Source of the DNA: Takakia lepidozioides
Lineage: Eukaryota; Streptophyta; Takakiopsida; Takakiales; Takakiaceae
Length of the DNA stretch: 64,000 nt
Direction: 5' to 3'
Assembly (NCBI GenBank): GCA_030704615.1
Contig: CM060731.1
Location: forward strand, 16,428,001-16,492,000
Each line of letters opens with the position of its first letter. The stretch's first letter is position 1. The notes beneath the pieces were generated by a model that ran no database searches, was not told where the DNA came from, and saw only the letters and a program-made list of their open reading frames with translations. Made by a program: the position numbers and the translations under genes. Below, one piece after another: positions 37,136 through 48,019 of this stretch.

Positions 37136-38704
37136 CTAAATCTTCTTTATAATCTCTGCATCATCATAGCTGGATATGGATAGCATATTCAATTGGAGAT
37201 TTGTTGGTTTCAAGATGATGGATTTCTGTTGGTCAAAAGCTGTATCCCCTTCTTTTGGCGCAAGATACGATCGTCGAGAAAGAGCATCTAGTTTTCTTTG
37301 AAGATGTCCGGGACGATAGGTAATAACGAAATCAAACCTTGCTAGTAACATACTCCATCTCGCTTGACGTCGATTCAAAACACGAACACTCATAAAATAC
37401 TCGAGGTTTTTGTGATCAGTATAGACAGTTACCTGATGTTTAGCTCCCTCCAATAAATGACGTCACTCCTCAAAAACATTGATAATCGCTAGAAGTTCTT
37501 TGTCATGGATTTCATAATTGATCTCCGCAGCGGAAAATTTGCGAGAACGGAAACCAACAGGGTGGAGTCGGCCATCTGTACCGTATTGATAGAGTACCGC
37601 GCCAAGTGCAAAGTCCGATGCATCTGCTTCCAAAAAGAATGGTTTAGATGGGTCTGCATGTACTAATATTGGAGCCGTTGTAAATGTCTGCTTCAGCCTT
37701 TCAAATGCTTGGTCAGCCTTCTCGTCCCATACAAATTTGTCGTTCTCTGTGACTCGTGTCAATGGTGCAGCAATTTTGGAGTAGTCATTGATGAAGATTC
37801 TATAAAAATTTGTAAATCCCAGAAAACATTGTACATCTCAGACTGAAGTTGGTTTAATTCACTCGATGACAGTTTGTATTTTCTTCTGATCCATAAAGAC
37901 GCATTTGTCGGAAATAATGTAGCCCAGAAATTCGACCTCAGATTGATGGAAAAGACATTTTTCCAACTTGGCATATAGTCTTCTTTCTCTAAAAAAGTCA
38001 TCTAAAAATTCTCGAAAGATGTCATTCATCATATGTTGGAAAATTGTTGGAGCATTTGTAAGACCGAAAGGCATAACACTGTATTCAAAATGTCCATACT
38101 TTGTTCGAAAAGTTGTTTTCCATTCGTCTTCTTCTTTTATCCGTACAAGGTTATAAGCTCATCTCAAGTCAATTTTGGTGAAAATCTTCGTTCGTCCTAG
38201 TTGGTCAAGAAGCCCAGAAATCAGCGGCAACGGATAACGATTCTTAATTATGACTTTGTTGAGACCGCGATAGTCCACACACATGCGTAATGATCCGTCC
38301 TTCTTTTTCACAAACAAGATAGGCGCCCCCGTAGGTGATTTTGAATGTCGGATGAAGTTTTTCGACAAATTTTCATCAATGTACTCACGTAATGCAGCCA
38401 ACTCCGTTTGGGATAAGTTATAGATTGGGCCGAATGGTGGTTGGGCTCCTTCTTGTAATTCAATTGCACAGTCATAAGGTCGATGTTCTGGCAATATGTT
38501 TGCATTTTTCTTCTCGAATGCATCATTGAAATCTTGATATTGAGTGGGTAATGTCGAAGTACCTTTGTCTGTTGTGGTCTTGATCGGAGTCGCATAAAGT
38601 GCAAATGTCGCATCCTTTTTGGTAGCTCTCATGAAAGCTCTAGCTCCAAGGAATAGGGGTTGAATACCTTTGATATTTCTACATTTTTGTCTTGCAAAAA
38701 TCAC
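37136..38704 (-). pseudogene. RT and RNase H of the chromodomain gypsy element
   Basis: The minus strand shows [58 protein letters not shown] and IFTKIDLR (38704-38159). [20 protein letters not shown] (from 38074) and the thumb follow. The catalytic YVDD segment is lost at a deletion next to FREFLDDF. RNase H has FFLEADASDFALGAVLYQ, YEIHDKELLAI and [11 protein letters not shown]. Several frame changes (38158, 37860, 37460) show it is inactive. Confidence 0.9.
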
Positions 38705-38855
38705 CAGTCGATGTCAGGATTGTGAAGTCGAACCAGGGATGTCCAAGGATCACAGGATTCGTTGGAGACCGGATGATGTTGAAAACAATATATGATGCTT
38801 GATCTTCAAGCTTCACTTCAAGTGGTCGAATTTCATGGTCAAACATTTCCTGATG

Positions 38856-39612
38856 CTAACGGTCGTCCATCGATGACTTCAATGGGGCCGAGAGTTTCTT
38901 CTTTACGAGCGTTAAATTGTGTTGTTTCGCAAATTTTTTGTCAATAAAACATGTTGAAGCCCCTGAGTTCAAAAGTGCTTCTACAGAGACATCTCGATTT
39001 TGCACTCTGATTTTTACCGGAACTGTGAAGCAAGGTGCAGGGTCTCGAGGTAGAAAGAGACCTTTTTTTGGTGAGGAATTTGTGGTGTCCAGCCGCATGG
39101 TCCCTACTGTGACTGGACATCTTCGTTTTCCGACCTCCTCGTACACTTGAGTTGCGCCCCGAACTTTGAATCTTCTCTTATTGGGGCAATTTATTGCTAT
39201 GTGATATTCTTCTCCGCAATAGAGGCATAATCCATTCGAGCGCCGTCTTTGTTTCTTGTGGCGTCAATGGCTTGAATCGGACAGCATCAATCTGCATAGG
39301 ATCTTTATCGGATGTCTAATGGATCGTTGTGTTTGGTGCCATAGTAGCAGTGGCATGATGCGTCGTCGACCATCCAGATCGCTTCTCTTGACGTCTTTCG
39401 AACAAACGATTATCACATGTAATGACTTGGGTGATGAATTCGCTTAGTGTGCTCACGTTTGGCATTGTCAGCAACAAATACTTTACATCCTCATTTAGCC
39501 CACATCGAAAGTGACTAATGAGGCTCTTCTCATTCCAGTCGAGATCACACGCAAGTTGTTGAAATTCGACAGCATAAACGGAAGCAGGACGTGCTCCTTG
39601 TCAAAGATTTCG
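38856..39612 (-). pseudogene. gag end and aspartic protease of the chromodomain gypsy element
   Basis: The protease is read at 39146-38856 with VKIRVQNRDVSVEALLNSG followed by AST; the usual DSGA active site reads NSGA, a loss of the catalytic Asp. Upstream (about 39230-39180) a gag zinc knuckle CLYCGEEYHIAINC is seen. Further upstream (39612-39420), in shifting frames, is the gag segment VYAVEFQQLACDLDWNEKS. The sequence switches to LINE at about 39610. Confidence 0.8.
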
Positions 39613-39614
39613 CA

Positions 39615-41531
39615 TCTTTCGCATCGAGTCTTTTGAGAAAGATCAGGCCTCATTATCAGCCAGGCATCCCAGATGGATTGCCATGCCTTAGATCCAAATT
39701 TGGCAGATTTAGAAGGAAGCCCTTGGACCACCCATTTGAGTGAAGAAGGCCAGGGATGAGCTGTCGATGGAATGGAATCCATCACATGGTTCCTAACAAT
39801 TAGGCTCCAAGGAGCAGAGAGGTCCAAGAAGATTCTAGGCACCCATTTCGCCAAGAGAGCTATCACCTGAGCCTGGGGGTCAATAGTCCCCAGTCCACCA
39901 AACTTCATTCATCCGACGATTGTTTGCAGGAGATGAAGCACCCCAAAGGAAGTTACGTACCAGAGCCTTCATTTGCTTGATCATGACAGAGCCAGGAGAG
40001 TATGCCGAGGAACTGAAGCAAGAAGACTGGAGAAGGACTTGATTAACCACCAACGCTCTCTCTGTAATTGACAGGTGTGCGGAGCACCAAAAAGCCTGCC
40101 TGTCGTCGAGCCATACGAGGCCCAAGTCGCTACCCCAGGGTGCACAGTGCACAGCAGCTCCAGGATTTTGGAGTCGGGATAGAATACCCACAGATTTGCC
40201 CCAATCAATAGATAACCCCGAAGCCTCGCAGAAGGAATACATGACGTTCAATGCACTAGTGACGTTCATCAGGGAGGTGTTGTCAATCAAAAGAGTCGTA
40301 CCATCAGCGTACAGAGAGGCCTAGATCGAGTACAATGCACAGAGGGCATGAACCTGGGGACTGCCAATCCCCTCACACCGTCTATAGCTTCCAAAAATCC
40401 CAGTCCATCTGCAGCGATAATGAAAAGAAAGGGGGCTAGAGGGCATCCCTGCCTAACAGAACGGTAAAGGGGGAAGGAGGAAGACAACGCTCCATTCACC
40501 GCCACTCTACTAGAGGCAAACTGCAAGAGAATTTTCACCCAATTCAAGAAAGAGCCATTAATGCCTACTTTTTCAAAAGCCCCGAAGAGAAAATGCCAAT
40601 CTACATTATCAAAGGCTTTTTCAAAGTCTAACATAAGCATAGCCAACGGCTGGTTATTGATGTGGGCTTGATGCAAAGCCTCGTTGGCTAGTAATATATT
40701 ATCAAGTATCGAGCGGTTTTTAATGAGCCAGACTGCTCTGGGCGAATAATCTTCGGGAGCAAGGGTTGTAGCCTCATGGCTAATGCCTTGGCAATTATTT
40801 TGTAAACCGAGGAGAGAAGGGTTATTGGTCTGTAATTAGATATTAATCCCCTATCCCCTTTCTTATAGATAAGAGTTATCAACCCTTGCGATATTTGAGA
40901 GGGAAGGATCCCTTTGAGGATGACATCATTAGCCATGGCCAAGAAATCCCCACCTCTTCCTACCAGAGGATTTTGAAGAACTCAATCGGAATTCCGTCCA
41001 AACCTGGGGCTTTAAGAGGACTTAAACTTTCAATGGCCTGGAGGAACTCCATGGCTGAGAAGGGCTCAAAAAGCTTTGCCTGCTCTGCAGAGGAAATGAT
41101 AGAAGGGATAGCAGCCAGCACTTTAGCACGACTGGCAAAAAAGGATGGCTCCTTTGATTGAATAGGTTAGAGAAATAAACAGAGGCCACCTTAGTCATTT
41201 CTCTTGGAGTGGAAACCATTGAGCCTGAGGAGCCCCTTAAGGAGGCAATTGAAGTTGAAGTCTGCCTTTGCTTGGCTTTTTGGAAAAAGTATGCTGTCAT
41301 TTTTTCCCCTTTAAGGGACCAATTGACACCTACTTTCCGTCTGAGGAACTCCTCTCTACCATGCAGAAGCTCTCCCTGATTTTCTTTTGCCGTGTTGTAA
41401 GAGGAGAAGGTTTGGGGCCCAGCTGCCCTACATTCAATCCTACTCTGACATTGCGCCAGACACTTAAGAAGAGCTTTTTCCTTACGAGCTCTTTCAATGG
41501 CAACAACTCTAGATAATTTCTGAGCCATCAT
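39615..41531 (-). pseudogene. LINE reverse transcriptase and C-terminal region
   Basis: This is the non-LTR RT. ITLIYKKGDRGLISNYRPIT (40942-40688), MLMLDFEKAFDNVDWHFLFG and SVRQGCPLAPFLFIIAADGL (40676-40287) are typical of plant L1. The catalytic FADD-type motif falls at a break near 40310, read as YADGTTLLIDN in another frame, where the second Asp is Gly. The following 40290-39900 holds SGLSIDWGKSVGI and the thumb-like region. The C-terminal zinc motif is missing because the element is cut at 39610. Confidence 0.88.
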
Positions 41532-41561
41532 CCTGGTTTCGTGGAGCTTAGCTAAGAACCT

Positions 41562-42330
41562 TCAGGTAGGCGAGGAGTACCTATTTCCTGCCTCATTCCA
41601 AGAGCTAGCTAGCTGCCTTACAATCTCTTTAGACTTAAGCAGCATGGGGTTGAGCTTAAAAAAACTACGACCCTTGACGTAGGTGCCTGGAGCACTAAAA
41701 GTTACCTCAACTTGGGCATGATCAAAGTCTGGTAAAATTGGTCCCAGCGGATGGGGAGATGACCAGGTAATAGCAATTGGCGTGAAGTAAACTATATCTA
41801 ACCTGGTCATACAGAGGTCTGGAGGCTACTTGTTATTAAACCAGGAGAATCTCAAGCTATTACGTTCAGGCAAGGAGGCATCTATGAAGCCGACAGTGAA
41901 ACACAAGCTATCCCAAGCATTTTGCTCATCCATAGACAAGCTGACTGCTGCATCCCCAAAGCGGTCAGCAGCTAATTCAACCATATTAAAATCCCCCGCC
42001 ATGACCCAATGAGCAATCAACGGATGATCCAAGATCTTGATCCTAATGTCGTTCCAAAACACCGCTCTCTCAGAGGCCTGGTTCGGAGCGTAGATGTTAA
42101 TAAATCCACATATACCGAAAATAGAAGAGGCCTTGGTGAATGCACATTGCGCTCTACCTTGAGCCCAGATTTCCACATTGCTAAAGGATGGTGCTAAAGA
42201 AGGAGAGATGAGCACGGCAATACCACCACAAGTGTCCACAATCGTGGGATTCCACCACAGTTAGCAGACAACAAAGACGAAGCCCAACTTTGTATTCTTC
42301 TCCTTTTAGGAGCCGAGGCATCCGATCCTA
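41562..42330 (-). pseudogene. LINE endonuclease
   Basis: This is the apurinic-type endonuclease domain that nicks target DNA. Visible motifs are GGIAVLISPSL, FGICGFINIYAPNQASER, HWVMAGDFNMVELAADR (catalytic GDFN) and SLRFSWFNNK. The terminal SDH-type histidine motif is not clear because the frame breaks at about 41820. The next frame (41810) contains RLDIVYFTPIAITWSSPHPL, the usual end of the domain. The start lies upstream of 42239 in another frame. Confidence 0.85.
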
Positions 42331-42743
42331 TCCCCTTGACATTCCTAGAGACAATGTGGTGAGGGCACCTTCTTCTTCCTCCTATTTCAGCCTGTTTTGC
42401 CATCTCATCAGACTCGGCCCTGAATTTGCAGCACTAGAGACAGGAGGGAAAGTGGTGGGATGAGAGCATTCAGGGGTTAGGAATTGCTTTAGTTTCTCTT
42501 CTCCATAGTCTTTCACCCTCTCTGTAGGCCAAAACCTTTCTGTAGGTGGAGGCAAGAGTCAGTCCGGGTTTGGGCTGGGGTTTCCTTGCAGGAGCGACAC
42601 TGTGGAGTGTTTTTGGTGTGGGGGAGTTGCTGTCTTGATTTTCTTGTGTTTGGATCCCCTCCACACCTGCATGCTTGACTGTGCGCCATGTTAGCTTTGT
42701 GTGGGCGCTTGTTTTCATAGGAGGTTGGTCCGGATTTGATCAC

Positions 42744-43014
42744 CGGCCAATCCTAAAGTATGCTGTCGGTGGTGAGGCTGGAGTGATGACCAGCAAGACC
42801 ACCAGTGTTTCTTCTATGGTGAGGTTGGGTTGATGACCAGCAGACCAAAGGAGTGCTTGCAGTGGATGTAGGTGCAGGTACAAGTCTACGTTAGAAACCT
42901 ATTATTTTTGCTTGAACCAGTAGCCGCAACAGGTTCTCTACCCGGTTACCTTGTAGAAAGTGGGGATTAGAGACAGGTTGACAACCGGTTAGGTTGTGAG
43001 TTTTCATCACGGAG
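42744..43014 (+). other. 5' leader of copy B
   Basis: Non-coding leader before gag. It has a degenerate duplication in which GGTGAGG, a short GT-rich stretch and GATGACCAGCA occur twice (about 42767-42860). No LTR or tRNA-complementary primer site could be identified, so the true 5' end is either lost or not recognised. Confidence 0.45.
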
Positions 43015-44097
43015 GTGCCACCAGCTGCTGAGGGGAGTACCGGTACGAGCACCAGCGATACTAGTGGGTACACAAGACGAGGTGTGCGGTTTAGGCCACT
43101 TTCACCTTTAGTGTCTTCTGAGGAAGGTTCAGACTCGGAGTCAAGAGGATTCTCGCCAAGGGTGCAAGTCATTTCCATGCCATTGTTGTGGGACACGATG
43201 GAGGAGATGTATGGAGCTACCAAGGGGCCACGAAGGTACTCTGGAGCTATGGGCACCATCGAGCTTGATGACTTCATACAAGAGTTTGACAGTTGGTGTG
43301 ATTTGCAGCAAATGCGCAATCCACAATTGTTTACGCCCTTTATGGCATGGAAGGGGCTATTCCAGCACCTTGAGGGGCCGCCCATGGATGATTACCATGA
43401 ATTTAGGCGGGGACATGCGGTGGAGATTGAGGAGTAGCGAGAGTATTGGTCATCTAACTATGTCTCAATCACTAGAGGCACAAGGGCAGCGGTGACACCA
43501 GCAGCTACACAAACATCTCCAACTACAAGCACTAGTAGTGGGACAAGTGGTACAGGAGCTGGCAAATCCACTCAAGCTCCTGCTGCAGCACCAGCACCCG
43601 TGCCTGCCTTTAACCCAGTTGTGGAGTTCTTCGAGGAGTTGAGGAGAAACTACCAAGGGATAAGGACAGAGAAATTGCGGAGCTTGCAAGAGTTCCAACG
43701 AAGGTCTACTGAGAGTTTGAGGGAGGCTTACAATCGCATGAGGCGCTTGATAAACATAATCCAAGGGGTTACAGAAGCTCAGGCAGTCCAGTTCTGGTAT
43801 GGGATCCGGGACAACGAGCTGAGGAGAAGGGTGCAGGATGCAACTCTCCTACAAGTGGACTAACCCACCTTAGCAAACATGTTTTTGCTGGCAGAACGGA
43901 TAGAGCTCAATATGGTGGAGGAGCGAGTGGTCGTGGTGGGGTTTGGTAAGGAGACACGACAAAGCGGGGCTCCTAGCCAACAACAATCACTACCCCAACG
44001 TGCTCAAGGCAACAAGGGGGCTCAGACAAAGCCCAGGGAAGGACAAAGAGGATCTCAATTGCAGAGGTCACTTCCTTCATTCTCAGGCCAACAATAG
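43015..44097 (+). pseudogene. gag capsid region, copy B
   Basis: This is the gag N-terminal and capsid region in a single frame, interrupted only by TAG 43435, TAA 43861 and TAG 44095. It contains MEEMYGATKGPRRYSGAMG, LDDFIQEFDSWCDLQ, a Pro/Ala/Ser/Thr linker, FFEELRRNYQGIRTEKLRSL and ESLREAYNRMRRLINI. These fit the retrotrans_gag fold of gypsy elements. Copy A reads TGG and CAA where copy B has the first two stops, so these are lesions in copy B. The upstream start is probably a little before 43015, because the frame is open there. Confidence 0.88.
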
Positions 44098-45476
44098 TTG
44101 GGTGTGACATGTTGGGATTGTGGAGGACCCCATGTTAAGAGAGATTGCCCAGAGAGAGGCAAAGGGCCAGCACAGGCACAACCTACACAACCACAATGTG
44201 GGCATTGTGACAAGTATAGGCATGAGGAGGCCCATTGTTATGACTTGCATCTTGAGCTACGGCTAGGCCAGTTCCAAGGGAACAATGGTGGCCGAGGACA
44301 AGGCAATGTAGTCCAGAGAGGTAGAGGAGGCAGAGGTCGCGGTGGAGGTCGTAACCAAAACCAAGGAGCACAGGGTCAGGGTCAAGGTCATGACCAAGGC
44401 ATGGTGGATAGACTTGCCCAGCTAGAGCAACGTCTTGCTGCCATGGCCACTACTCATGTTGCGCCAGCTCCAAGGCTTGAGGTTCAAGCCCTACCTACAC
44501 AACCTCCTATGCCTAGGGAAGATCAGATTTGTATGGGCTTCATGTGTGGAGCCGCACTTGCAAGGCCATTGCATGTATTGGACTCTGCTGCTGCTGTCAC
44601 TCGAGTAGCAACGCGTGCTCCTAAGCCACGAGGAGCGGATGTGGATTTTGATCCACAAAGGGGGGAAACAAGTCATCAGACAAGGCTTCCACAGTCCTTT
44701 ACATTGGCTGAGACAGTGCCACCTACGCCATCAATGGCACCCGCTCGCCCAAGTGTGTCAGAGGTAGAGCCACGAATGTCATTGGGGAGAGTTGGTGTGG
44801 CTCGGGAAATGCCAGTGGGTGGTGCTGCAAAGCAAGGTGCAGCCAGTACATTGTTGGGGGCGGCTATGGCGGTTTGCCAAGCTCCATTATTTGCAATGAC
44901 CATTGCAATGTCGGGGATTCGGCCAGCTGCTGTGTTCAGACTAGCAGCTAGACTATGTGAGAGTGGTGATGCATCGGCACTATCTGCGGAGATAGCAGAT
45001 ACGGTGCAGTCTATGGATGCTTTGGATTCGAGGGTGAAGTCAGCCACAGCCGCGCCATGGCAAGCAGCAGCTGCAAGGTTGCAGGAGTTGCCAGCTAGAC
45101 CAGTCATTGAGCGTAGTATGGTGACTCCTGGGGTAGTCCTGGTGGACAATCAGGATGGTGTGTTTCAGTTGGGTGGCCCAGCCGAGAGGAGGTATAGGCC
45201 ACTGCGGGTCTTGTTGGACTCGGGAGCACAACCATTGATGTTGGGAAGAGCAACAATTGCAGGCTTGGGCCCTACAGAGGCAGATTTGGAGCCTTGCCCT
45301 TTCCAAATTCAAACATCTTTGGGCGGTTCAGAGAAGGCACGAGGGATTACACGCCATGAGCTCTTCATTCGATTGCAGCTGGATCATCCAACGGACGGCT
45401 CAGTCATAAGAGCTAAAGCCATTGTTACGGACGCGATGTCTTATGATGTGCTTGTTGGTGGGGCACTGTTATCCCC
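44098..45476 (+). pseudogene. gag zinc knuckles and aspartic protease, copy B
   Basis: This continues the gag frame. The first CCHC knuckle is CWDCGGPHVKRDC and the second is CGHCDKYRHEEAHC. An RG/Q-rich stretch (about 44280-44400) follows, then a coiled-coil-like DRLAQLEQRLAAM and a long Ala/Pro-rich spacer. The protease region has VLLDSGAQPLMLGR with the DSGA catalytic loop (about 45215) and TDAMSYDVLVGGALL, the IGxD-like C-terminal turn. At about 45470 the frame shifts: the pol sequence PMGFTVDFWEE continues in the next frame, so one base has been lost or this was a programmed shift site. Confidence 0.85.
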
Positions 45477-46920
45477 ATGGGATTCACTGTGGATTTTTGG
45501 GAGGAAATGGCATCCTATATGCCGGAATGGCAGTCAGGAGATGGCCGACGTGCACTGCTCCCAGTGCGGTTTATTGGGAATGTAACGGTGGATCATAGGA
45601 ACATGATGCCCACATTGGCTGCATTCTCAGGGGTGGTGGCTTGGGGTGGTGAACTCTTGGAGGGAAATAGCCATGCAGATGATAGGCCATCACCTGGTGA
45701 GGACAAGCAATTGGCATACAAAGCTGATTTGTTTCCTCATGTGTCTGTGCATAGTCCACTGTGGGGTACGGTTGGGAATTTGCATCGAGTAGCAGGCGAG
45801 TGTGTGTACCAAACTTGGCAGGAGGCCTTTCCATTGGTGAGTGAGGGGAGTTCAGTGACATCACTTGGACCTCCTGAGTTAGCTCATTTGGACACAGTGC
45901 CCATTACCTGGCAACCACCTGACTCAGGGATTTGTTTGCTAGACTTGTTTGGCAGCATGAGCACTAGGCTTATAGGAGTATTGCAAGCAGAGATTAAAGT
46001 ACGCAAGTACTTGTATGTGGAGAAGGATGAGATAGCTTGGCGTATTTCTATGCGCCACATCGCCTTGCTCACACACCAGTATCCTGAATTGTTGCCTCTC
46101 TCAGCAATTCAAGGGTATCAAAAGGCCTTGCCAGCAGACATTACCTTGCTGGGGGTGGATGATTTGGACCGGCATGGTTCCATAGACTTGGTGATAGCTG
46201 GATGGCCTTGCCAAGGACACTCTCCCACAGGTCATGGGAATGGCTTGCATGATGCATGATCGCATTTGTTTTGGGAGATGTTGCGAGTGTTGCGTGACTT
46301 GCAGGTGTGGCAAGTGCAACCTCCAGCTTACATCCTGGAGAATGTGCCTCTCATGGGGGATTCTTGGGCCAGGGTTATGGCCAGTATGCATCAGATTCGG
46401 TCATGGATTCGACCAGCTGTATTGTTGGATGCAGCTGCAGTGGGTTCACGGGCACATAGGCCTAGGTTGTGGTGGACCAATCTTACACCAACAGAGTTGC
46501 TCAAGAGAGACTATGATTCCATTCAACGGCCACCCAACCTCACGGTTGAGGGCATTTTGGACTAAGGAAGGCAACCACAGAGGGTGCGACATGATGACCA
46601 TCCACCTCTAGCAGTGGTAAATCGAGTAGGGCAGCCACGTGCAGTCTTGCCTACGCTCATGAGCTTTCCCTCATCTCATGCTTTTAGAGACAATGGTCCT
46701 GGGTTGATTTGGGATAGTGTGCTACAGCAATTGGTGGAGCCCAATGCGGATGAGCAAGAGCGGGCAATGGGATTTGCCACGGGCACTACAGCTGTGCCAG
46801 CTCTGTCAACGACATCACAATGCCAGGTGTTGGGTCAAGACATGGATCTCAATTGCTTGACATGGATCATTGGCTTGTGCATGGCTGAGCAACGGAGATT
46901 GCAAGCATTAGCGGCTACTT
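45477..46920 (+). pseudogene. DNMT3-like C5-cytosine DNA methyltransferase domain of pol, copy B
   Basis: This domain would methylate cytosine C5 in DNA using S-adenosylmethionine. After a spacer, motif I is ICLLDLFGSMSTRLIG (about 45928), motif II YLYVEKDEIAW, motif IV IDLVIAGWPCQGHSPTG with the catalytic Cys (about 46185-46235), motif V LFWEMLRVLRDL, motif VI ILENVPLMGD, motif VIII VGSRAHRPRLWW, motif IX ERAMGFATG and motif X VLGQDMDLN. Motif order is canonical, not DRM-permuted, and the LFWE...RDL, ENV and AHR.R..W patterns are closest to DNMT3. Two in-frame stops, TGA 46257 (CGA in copy A) and TAA 46563 (CAA in copy A), kill this copy. It lies between protease and RT in one pol frame, so it belongs to the element and is not a host gene. 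Confidence 0.92.
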
Positions 46921-47500
46921 CTACACTTCTATTGGATATTGCACCATCTCTGCCAACCGGGACGGTGGAGGCAGTGAGTGGGGGCGAGCACAGGATCATG
47001 GGGTGCAAACACCCATGGCAGATGTGGGATGAGATGCGCAAAGAGAGAGTCATTGGATCTCTCAAGCAGCAGTATGAGGAGTGGGGAGAGCCATGGACTG
47101 AGGATCAGTTGGAGGCCAAGGTGGCCAAGGTTTTTGAAGAGGTTGAGAATGTTTCTTGCTCATAGGATGTTCTTAAGGTGGCTATGGCGGGGCAAGTGGA
47201 GGCTACGCCACGGTCAGATTGGGTGGACAAGACCCAAGAGGTTGCTATCTAGCAACCAAATGATTTGTCTCCTACCTCCAAGCCTGGTGTACCCAAGGTT
47301 GCAGTCACTGAGGACAATTGGGAGCCAGATGTTGGACCTACAGTCATCGGAGGAGAGAAACGGAGGATCCAGCGATTTTTAAGGGCTTATAGAAATTGCT
47401 TTGCCTTCGGTTTGAAGGATTTGGGGAGTTTGATGAGTCAAGAGATTCGTATTGATTTCCGGTTACCACCAGTTGCCAATCAAAGAGGCTGACAAGCAAA
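46921..47500 (+). pseudogene. methyltransferase-RT linker, copy B
   Basis: This is the linker of unknown function, in frame with the methyltransferase, with GGEHRIMGCKHPWQMWDEM, EDQLEAKVAKVFEEVENV and FLRAYRNCFAFGLKDLG. Stops are TAG 47163 (CAG in copy A) and TAG 47250 (also in copy A). At about 47458 the sequence jumps to the GYHQLP part of RT, removing about 310 bp present in copy A. Confidence 0.7.
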
Positions 47501-48019
47501 AGACGACATTCTAGGGGATTGACCAACATGGGAAGGATTGCTTGTACCAATGGCGGTTCCTACCATTTGGGTTGAAGAATGCTCCTGCAGAGTTTCAGAG
47601 GGTTATGGATAGGATTCTTGCAGGGCTAGACTTCGCCCATTGCTACATTGATGATATCATCATCTTTAGTGCCACGGTTGTGGAGCATGAGAAACACCTT
47701 CAGGTGGTGTTTGAGCGTTTGAGGGCGCATGGATTGAAACTGCACCCTGGAAAGTGCAAGTTGTTCCACGATCAGATTGAGTATCTAGGCCACATGATAT
47801 ACCTTGGAGGATTGGGTGTTCAAAAGACGAAGGTGGAGGCCATTGCACGCATTCCACGCCCCATCGATGTTAGCAGAGTTCGTGCTTTCATGGGGTTGGC
47901 AAACTATTATCGACGGTTTGTCAAGGGATTTAGCAGCATTGCAAAGGCTCTTACCAAGTTGACCAAGGTGGGTCAGGAGTGGCAGTGGGAGGAGGAGCAG
48001 GAGGAAGCCTTTGAGGAAC
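47458..48019 (+). pseudogene. reverse transcriptase (N-terminus deleted), copy B
   Basis: The RT palm has QWRFLPFGLKNAPAEFQRVM, the catalytic CYIDDIIIFSA, LKLHPGKCKLFHD, YLGHMI and FMGLANYYRRFVKGFS. A TAG at 47512 replaces the TGG of copy A. The fingers region with LRMC/DYRPVN-type motifs is deleted. The frame stops at FEEL, where a solo LTR has inserted. Confidence 0.92.

Larger units (their letters stand above)
33757..39612 (-). mobile_element. Ty3/gypsy chromodomain element (minus strand), 5' truncated
   Basis: On the minus strand the order is gag, protease, RT, RNase H, integrase, chromodomain, polypurine tract and 3' LTR. That is the chromovirus layout and is unlike copies A and B, which lack a chromodomain. 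The gag N-terminus and 5' LTR are missing because the sequence changes abruptly to a LINE near 39610. A TIR element interrupts integrase. Frames are broken in several places. Confidence 0.9.
39610..42743 (-). mobile_element. LINE (L1-like non-LTR element), 3' truncated
   Basis: On the minus strand an N-terminal unrecognised part (42743-42250) is followed by an AP-type endonuclease and reverse transcriptase. The C-terminal segment ends at about 39610, joined directly to gypsy gag so that one open frame (39908-39495) spans the junction. No 3' UTR or poly(A) is present at this end. At the other end (about 42743) it meets the 5' leader of copy B. Confidence 0.88.

Noticed and set aside
40293-40330. 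Intact LINE catalytic FADD motif
   Set aside because: The frame is broken there and the visible reading gives YADG, so an active site is not claimed.
42744-43014. 5' LTR of copy B
   Set aside because: No stretch matches the 3' LTR and no primer-binding site was recognised.
44676-45149. 157-codon minus-strand ORF
   Set aside because: Antisense shadow of the gag-protease frame of copy B; composition mirrors the Ala-rich coding strand.
45925-46920. Bacterial restriction-modification methyltransferase by contamination or transfer
   Set aside because: It is fused in frame with retrotransposon pol in two copies and its motifs look closest to eukaryotic DNMT3.
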